Below the pieces are notes generated by a model that made no database searches, was not told the origin of the DNA, and worked only from the letters and a program-made list of their open reading frames with translations. The position numbers were made by a program, and so were the translations under genes. From the NCBI GenBank assembly GCA_934202215.1, contig CAKPXR010000007.1, positions 1 through 39,156 on the forward strand: DNA of 39,156 bases. The letters are read 5' to 3'. Below are positions 34,348-39,156 of the stretch, in pieces (position 1 is the stretch's first letter; each line of letters begins with the position of its first letter). Origin of the DNA: an uncultured Veillonella sp. (GTDB lineage: Bacteria; Bacillota; Negativicutes; Veillonellales; Veillonellaceae).

Positions 34348-36969
34348 ATGAAAAAATTAATGATTATAGATGGTAGTAGTTTGTTATTTCGTGCATTCTT
34401 TGCATTACCACCGTTGAAGTCCGCTTTAGGTACTCCAACGAATGCTGTGTACGGTTTTTTAACAATGCTCATTAAATTGTACGAAGAAATCAATCCGGAT
34501 TACATTGCAGTAGCCTTTGATAAAGGTCGTCAGACATTCCGTACAGAAATGTATAGCGAATATAAAGGTAATCGTCCAGATGCACCAGAGGATTTAAGAC
34601 CTCAATTTAGCCTTATTCAAGATGTATTAAAAGCGTTGGGTATTTGTGTTATCGAAGAAGAAGGGTTTGAAGGGGATGATATCCTCGGATCCTTGAGTAA
34701 GAAATTTGGTACACCAGAGATGGATGTTCAAATTATTACTGGTGACCGCGACAACCTTCAACTCGTAACAGAGCATAGTCATGTATTCCTAACTAAAAAA
34801 GGCATTTCTGACATGTTAGAGGTTACTCTTGATAACATGGAGGAACTCTATGGTTATGGCCCTGATAAGGTTATTGAAATGAAAGCTCTTATGGGGGATT
34901 CTTCCGATAATATACCAGGTGTACCAGGTGTAGGTGAAAAGACGGCTCTTAAATTGATTACAGAATACGGTAATCTTGAGTCTGTATATGACCATATTGA
35001 AGATATTTCTGGTAAGAAATTAAAAGAGCGACTCGTTGAAAATAAAGATTTAGCATTTTTATCTCGTGAGTTAGCTACCATCAAAACGGATATGGACTTA
35101 TCTTACAAGGTAGAAGATTTCGTACAAAATTTCCATACCTCTGAGGTACAGCCTTTATTTGAAACTCTCGGTTTTACTAAATTAACACCTAGAATTGTAC
35201 AAGTAATGGGCGGAGAAGAAGCAGCTTTTGGTGATTTTGGTTCTCTCTTTGCACCACAAGAGGAAATTTCTTTAGACGATGTAGCTGATGATAAGGCTCT
35301 AACTACTGAGTTCTATGCAGACAAAACGGTAGCAATACATGTTGTACTCGATGGTAAAACTCCATTTAGAACTATCGAGACTGCGTATCTTTCTAATGGT
35401 GATACTATCGTTAAAACAAATGATACAAAGGCTGTTCTAGCAGTATTACAAGGGGCTAAGGTTATTGTTACTACTCAAACAAAAGAATTAATAGAAGCAT
35501 TAGGTGAAGAGTCACCAGCTGAAATCTCTTTGTTTAATAATGATAACACTGCACGTATCCATGATATGTCTCTTCTAGCATACTTGTTAGATCCTACGCG
35601 CACTAACTACGGGTACCTATATTTAACGGAACGTTTCTCTGTGCCTAGCATTGCTAGTGGCAGTGTAGATGTAGAGTGCGTATCTATGGTGAAAGCTTTA
35701 CTTGCTATGAATGATGTAGCTTGTGAATCTGCTCGACGTGAAGAGTTATGGTCTTTATATGAAACTATTGAGTTACCATTGATTCATACATTAGTAGTAA
35801 TGGAGAAAAATGGTATATATATTGATACAAATAAACTTGCTGAAACGACAGCTCGATTTAAAGAGGAATTAGCTCAAGTACAACAAGAGATTTATGATTT
35901 GGCCGATGAAACTTTCAATATTAACTCTCCTAAACAGCTAGGTATTATATTATTCGAAAAGATGAACCTACCAGTTATTAAGAAAACTAAGACTGGATAC
36001 TCTACAGATGCTGAAGTACTTGATATGTTGCGTAATGAAAGCCCAATCGTGGAAAAAATCTTGGCCTACCGTTCTGTTGCTAAGTTAGTTTCTACTTACT
36101 TAGAAGGCTTGGCAGTTCTTATTAATGATAAGACTAATCGTATTCATACAACGTTTAATCAAATGGTTACGGCTACAGGACGTCTCAGTTCTTCTGACCC
36201 TAACTTACAAAATATTCCGGTTCGTACTGAAAAGGGCCGTGAAATTCGTGCTTTATTCTATCCAGGTGCAGGGTATGACACATTAGTGAGTGCTGATTAT
36301 TCTCAAATTGAGTTACGCATTTTAGCGCATCTATCTGGCGATGAAGCGTTAATTAAAGCTTTCGTTGATGGTAAGGATATTCACCGCTTTACTGCAGCAG
36401 AGGTATTAGGTAAAGCTCAAGAGGATGTAACGAGTGAAGAACGTTCTCATGCAAAGGCTATTAACTTTGGCATTATTTATGGTATTTCTGACTTTGGTTT
36501 ATCTCGTGACCTCGGTATTACACGAGCTGAAGCTAAAAACTATATTGATTTATACTTTAGCCGTTATCCTAAGGTTAAAGAGTACATGGATCGTATGGTT
36601 CAGGAGGCTCATGAAACTGGTAAGGTTCGCACTATGTTCGGCCGTCAACGTGAATTGCCAGATATTAATAGCCGCAACTTTAACCGTCGTTCCTTTGCTG
36701 AACGTACGGCGATGAATACACCAATTCAAGGTACGGCGGCAGATATCATTAAGTTGGCTATGAATCAAGTAGAACAAAAGTTAGAAGAAGGAAACTTTAA
36801 ATCTCGACTTTTATTACAAGTACATGACGAACTTGTGTTAGAAGTTGTAAATGAAGAAGTAGAAGCAGTTGAAGAATTATTGCGTTCTACAATGCAATCT
36901 GTAGTAGAGTTATATGTTCCTCTTATTGTAGATGTGCATCATGCTGAGAACTGGGCATTGGTAAAATAG
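34348..36969 (+). CDS. polA: DNA polymerase I
   Basis: 873 residues. The 5'-3' exonuclease (flap) domain covers about 1-290: MIIDGSSLLFRAFF, EGFEGDDILG, TGDRDNLQL and the helix-hairpin-helix GDSSDNIPGVPGVGEKTA. Residues about 300-470 keep the 3'-5' exonuclease fold, but the DxE pair expected of an active site is absent, and the HDMSLLAYLLDP segment resembles the inactive domain of Bacillus and Taq enzymes. The polymerase domain has motif A DYSQIELRILAHLSGD near 650, motif B RSHAKAINFGIIYG near 699, and motif C VHDELVLEV near 828. It fills gaps and removes Okazaki primers. GCGAGG precedes the ATG. coaE follows after 34 bases, a common pairing. Confidence 0.97.
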   Translation: MKKLMIIDGSSLLFRAFFALPPLKSALGTPTNAVYGFLTMLIKLYEEINPDYIAVAFDKGRQTFRTEMYSEYKGNRPDAPEDLRPQFSLIQDVLKALGICVIEEEGFEGDDILGSLSKKFGTPEMDVQIITGDRDNLQLVTEHSHVFLTKKGISDMLEVTLDNMEELYGYGPDKVIEMKALMGDSSDNIPGVPGVGEKTALKLITEYGNLESVYDHIEDISGKKLKERLVENKDLAFLSRELATIKTDMDLSYKVEDFVQNFHTSEVQPLFETLGFTKLTPRIVQVMGGEEAAFGDFGSLFAPQEEISLDDVADDKALTTEFYADKTVAIHVVLDGKTPFRTIETAYLSNGDTIVKTNDTKAVLAVLQGAKVIVTTQTKELIEALGEESPAEISLFNNDNTARIHDMSLLAYLLDPTRTNYGYLYLTERFSVPSIASGSVDVECVSMVKALLAMNDVACESARREELWSLYETIELPLIHTLVVMEKNGIYIDTNKLAETTARFKEELAQVQQEIYDLADETFNINSPKQLGIILFEKMNLPVIKKTKTGYSTDAEVLDMLRNESPIVEKILAYRSVAKLVSTYLEGLAVLINDKTNRIHTTFNQMVTATGRLSSSDPNLQNIPVRTEKGREIRALFYPGAGYDTLVSADYSQIELRILAHLSGDEALIKAFVDGKDIHRFTAAEVLGKAQEDVTSEERSHAKAINFGIIYGISDFGLSRDLGITRAEAKNYIDLYFSRYPKVKEYMDRMVQEAHETGKVRTMFGRQRELPDINSRNFNRRSFAERTAMNTPIQGTAADIIKLAMNQVEQKLEEGNFKSRLLLQVHDELVLEVVNEEVEAVEELLRSTMQSVVELYVPLIVDVHHAENWALVK

Positions 36970-37003
36970 TTTAATTAATTTTATTACGTGTTAGAAGGTA
37001 TAT

Positions 37004-37618
37004 ATGTTTAAAATAGGCTTAACTGGTGGTATTGCATCAGGAAAGAGTACAGTTCTTAATTATTTTAAGGACAAAAGAATACCCTATATCGATGCTGATA
37101 TTGTAGCTCGCGAAGTAGTGGAGCCAAGTACTGAGGGTTTAAAAGCTATTGTGAATACCTTTGGTTCTAATGTTTTACATGATGATGGCACACTCAATCG
37201 TGAAGCGCTTGGTGCTATAGTCTTTCACGATGAAGAAAAACGACAATTATTAAATAGCTGTTTAAAAATACATATAAGTAATCGTATTATGGAGTTGACA
37301 TCCCAATATGAACAAGGAAATACGCCAATTTTAATTTATGATATTCCATTACTCATCGAAGGGGAATGGTATACCATGATGGATGAGGTATGGCTCGTAT
37401 ATGTGAATGAAAGGACTCAAATTGAACGTTTAATGAGTCGTAATGGATATACGAGAGAGGATGCTCTTGCTCGTATTAATAGTCAAATGCGGCTTGATGA
37501 TAAACGTGCCTATGCAGATGTAATCATTGATAATAATGGTACTCCTCATGATTTAACAGTACAGTTGAATACTATATGGAATGAGCGAATAGAGACAGTT
37601 TTACAAGAAACTAAATAA
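37004..37618 (+). CDS. coaE: Dephospho-CoA kinase
   Basis: 204 residues, the last enzyme of coenzyme A synthesis, phosphorylating the 3'-OH of dephospho-CoA. The P-loop is GGIASGKS at 8-15, then YIDADIVAREVVEPS near 29-43 with the catalytic Asp, and the lid arginines in RLMSRNGYTREDALARINSQM near 143-163. AGAAGG precedes the ATG. It is probably transcribed with polA. Confidence 0.96.
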   Translation: MFKIGLTGGIASGKSTVLNYFKDKRIPYIDADIVAREVVEPSTEGLKAIVNTFGSNVLHDDGTLNREALGAIVFHDEEKRQLLNSCLKIHISNRIMELTSQYEQGNTPILIYDIPLLIEGEWYTMMDEVWLVYVNERTQIERLMSRNGYTREDALARINSQMRLDDKRAYADVIIDNNGTPHDLTVQLNTIWNERIETVLQETK

Positions 37619-37663
37619 TTGCTTATTGTGTACTAAAATTGGTATATAAAAATAACTATTAAA

Positions 37664-37695
37664 TGGTATAATAAGCCCATAAAATTTAGTATAAT
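37664..37695 (+). promoter_or_regulatory. Candidate promoter elements before the lytic transglycosylase gene
   Basis: TGGTATAAT (37664-37672) is an extended -10 element and a second TATAAT lies at 37690-37695. Neither has a good -35, and no terminator follows coaE, so readthrough is also possible. Confidence 0.35.
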
Positions 37696-37774
37696 AGTAA
37701 CCTAATATTTGGTGGATTAGTATATTGTATCGATATTAAAATCGGATAAAGATTGTGTAAGGAAAGGGGGATAT

Positions 37775-38329
37775 ATGAAACGTGCAACGGCAACGGCGCT
37801 ATCGTGCGTCGTACTTGGGTGGTTTTATTTTACTCATTTAGATGATCCTATAGCGCGTCAAGTGGCGTACCCCTTTAACTATAGAGATGTAGTGATGGCT
37901 GCAGCTGAAAAGGAACAAGTACCACCCTCCTTGGTGGCTAGTGTTATCTTAGCTGAAAGTAAATATAAGAATACTGCCGAATCGGAAACAGGCGCCCTTG
38001 GATTGATGCAACTTATGCCTGATACGGCACGCTGGGTAGCTCAACAAGTTGGACATGGCAATTATACAGATCGCCAGTTAAAAGAACCTGAAACTAATAT
38101 TGAGTTAGGTACATGGTACTTAGGTCATTTGTTAAAGGAATTTAATGGTGATGAGGTGCAGGCGTTAGCTGCGTACAATGCGGGACGTGGTCATGTTGAA
38201 TCTTGGCTCAATGAGAATAAATGGAATGGAATGGTTGATACTATACCATTTCCTGAAACGCGTAGCTATGTAAAAGCTGTCTTACAGTATCAAGAAAAGT
38301 ACGAGGCATTATATGGAAACGATTATTGA
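37775..38329 (+). CDS. Lytic transglycosylase (SLT domain), membrane-anchored
   Basis: 184 residues. A hydrophobic segment at about 4-20 acts as signal anchor and lacks a lipobox; an SLT/goose-lysozyme-like domain fills the rest. The catalytic Glu is E61 in VILAESKY, followed by GALGLMQLMPDTA near 73-85 and the AAYNAGRGHV motif near 132-141. It would cleave the MurNAc-GlcNAc bond of peptidoglycan in the periplasm. The size matches small Slt70-catalytic-domain proteins of Firmicutes. GGAAAGGGGG precedes the ATG. Its 3' end overlaps the next gene by 17 bases. Confidence 0.92.
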   Translation: MKRATATALSCVVLGWFYFTHLDDPIARQVAYPFNYRDVVMAAAEKEQVPPSLVASVILAESKYKNTAESETGALGLMQLMPDTARWVAQQVGHGNYTDRQLKEPETNIELGTWYLGHLLKEFNGDEVQALAAYNAGRGHVESWLNENKWNGMVDTIPFPETRSYVKAVLQYQEKYEALYGNDY

Positions 38330-39008
38330 AGCTTGCAAAGCATTAGATTATTCATGGTTGCCTCAGCAAATTGAGGGCTTTACTTTAGTGGCGTCCAATG
38401 AAGCTGATTATACGGCACTACTTGAGCGTATCGCAGCCGGTGAAGAGGTATTAAAGGTACCCATTTTCCATTATCAAAATGATTTGGGGTGGCGATGGTC
38501 TGCCTTATATGATAAAGAGGTAGAGGACTATACAGTACATATTGAAATGCCACTGTTTTCCTTTGTTGATATTTCTTTTGTACGTGCTGATTTAGAGTCT
38601 TTCTGGCAAGGATTACAAGATCGCTGTGTCAAAGGGTTAACTAATATGTTAATAGAGCCAGAGAATAACTTTACCTTTACCTATCGTCGTCGAGGCATTC
38701 CTGAATGGGATTTTTCCGAGGTTATGCCTCAAGAACTGGAAGGCTATGTATGTGATGTTGATCCAGCTCATGCAATCCGGATGATTAATGGTTCTTTTAT
38801 TATCGGTGAGTATCGTAAGCTGGATGAATGTACAGGATTATTGCTATATTATAACGAGTTGCGAGATGAATACTTTGCAGAGCTTCGTTATAAAAACTAT
38901 CCTGAAATAGACCATCACCTAGATGCTAAAAATTTAGATAATTTAACTGCAGTTCTACGTAAACATTTGAGTCCTATATTAAAAGGGTTAAATGAACGCG
39001 TTGACTAA
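38313..39008 (+). CDS. Protein of unknown function overlapping the lytic transglycosylase gene
   Basis: 231 residues that I do not recognise. It is soluble by appearance: no signal peptide or membrane segment, acidic overall, rich in Trp, Tyr and Phe (for example FHYQNDLGWRWSALYD near 52-67 and FTFTYRRRGIPEWDFSE near 122-138). Secondary structure looks mixed alpha/beta with a helical C-terminus. The start is credible because GAGG (38303-38306) stands six bases before the ATG, inside the transglycosylase gene. The 17-base overlap in a different frame implies translational coupling, hence possibly a shared cell-envelope context, but no function should be assigned. Confidence 0.8.
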   Translation: METIIEACKALDYSWLPQQIEGFTLVASNEADYTALLERIAAGEEVLKVPIFHYQNDLGWRWSALYDKEVEDYTVHIEMPLFSFVDISFVRADLESFWQGLQDRCVKGLTNMLIEPENNFTFTYRRRGIPEWDFSEVMPQELEGYVCDVDPAHAIRMINGSFIIGEYRKLDECTGLLLYYNELRDEYFAELRYKNYPEIDHHLDAKNLDNLTAVLRKHLSPILKGLNERVD

Positions 39009-39113
39009 TAATAATTGTAAAATGTGACTATGCTATTGTTTTAGTTATTTTATATTCATATGAAATAATCTAAGTGGGGATGTTTGGTTAAAGCCCATAA
39101 GAAAGCGTAGAAT

Positions 39114-39142
39114 TTGTATATACACAGCAAATGTGATATACT
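39114..39142 (+). promoter_or_regulatory. Promoter for a gene beyond the window edge
   Basis: TTGTAT (39114-39119) and TATACT (39137-39142) are 17 bases apart; the -10 is extended (TGATATACT). Transcription would start near 39149. The 105 bases between 39009 and here hold no recognisable terminator or gene. Confidence 0.65.
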
Positions 39143-39156
39143 ATATATGACTTTTA

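Noticed and set aside
1..39156. CRISPR array, insertion sequence, prophage or tRNA genes
   Set aside because: No regularly spaced repeats, transposase or integrase motifs, phage structural genes or tRNA cloverleaf signals were found while reading both strands.

Overview
The window looks like chromosomal DNA of a diderm Firmicute of the class Negativicutes, most likely a Veillonella or a close relative. This is inference from gene content, without a database search. The DNA is AT-rich. Ribosome binding sites are of the AGGAGG type and housekeeping genes sit in Firmicute-style neighbourhoods (rpsO-pnp-dut, polA-coaE, nrdR). Yet the window also carries a complete ADP-heptose pathway with two lipopolysaccharide heptosyltransferases, which only an organism with an outer membrane needs. 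I see no insertion sequence, prophage, CRISPR array, tRNA or rRNA.

Layout. 1-8466 holds mostly single genes with their own promoters and terminators: a truncated fumarylacetoacetate-hydrolase-family gene (minus), ilvE, a hotdog thioesterase (minus), a TVP38-type membrane protein, a PLP aminotransferase, an Mrp/Nbp35 ATPase, a DASS anion symporter and an M18 aminopeptidase. 8750-12196 is pyruvate carboxylase, closed by two strong hairpins. 12396-22456 is a long same-strand run: nrdR, an M19 dipeptidase, gmhA, hldE, hldD, gmhB, two GT9 heptosyltransferases, a DEDDh exonuclease, a second M18 aminopeptidase and an unknown small acidic protein. The sugar genes overlap by 1-4 bases, so they are probably co-translated, and together they make ADP-L-glycero-beta-D-manno-heptose from sedoheptulose 7-phosphate and transfer it to the LPS core. 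22587-26261 is an ABC importer operon with two tandemly duplicated lipoprotein receptors, a permease and an ATPase, under a strong promoter with an operator-like palindrome. 26426-31224 holds rpsO, pnp, dut, a NUDIX hydrolase and deoB.

31466-33670 (minus) is the most unusual gene. It is one 734-residue polypeptide joining a 5'-OH polynucleotide kinase, a calcineurin-type phosphatase and a T4 Rnl1-like RNA ligase, so a self-contained RNA end-healing and sealing enzyme. It is a solitary transcription unit boxed in by terminators. 33816-34076 (minus) is rpsT with a TTG start. 34348-39008 is polA, coaE, a lytic transglycosylase and an overlapping gene of unknown function. The window ends in a good promoter for a gene beyond the edge.

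No intergenic stretch exceeds 300 bases. Several hold structured leaders or palindromes that are listed separately: a candidate NrdR box, a folded rpsO leader, a long hairpin before the DASS symporter, and palindromes before pyruvate carboxylase.
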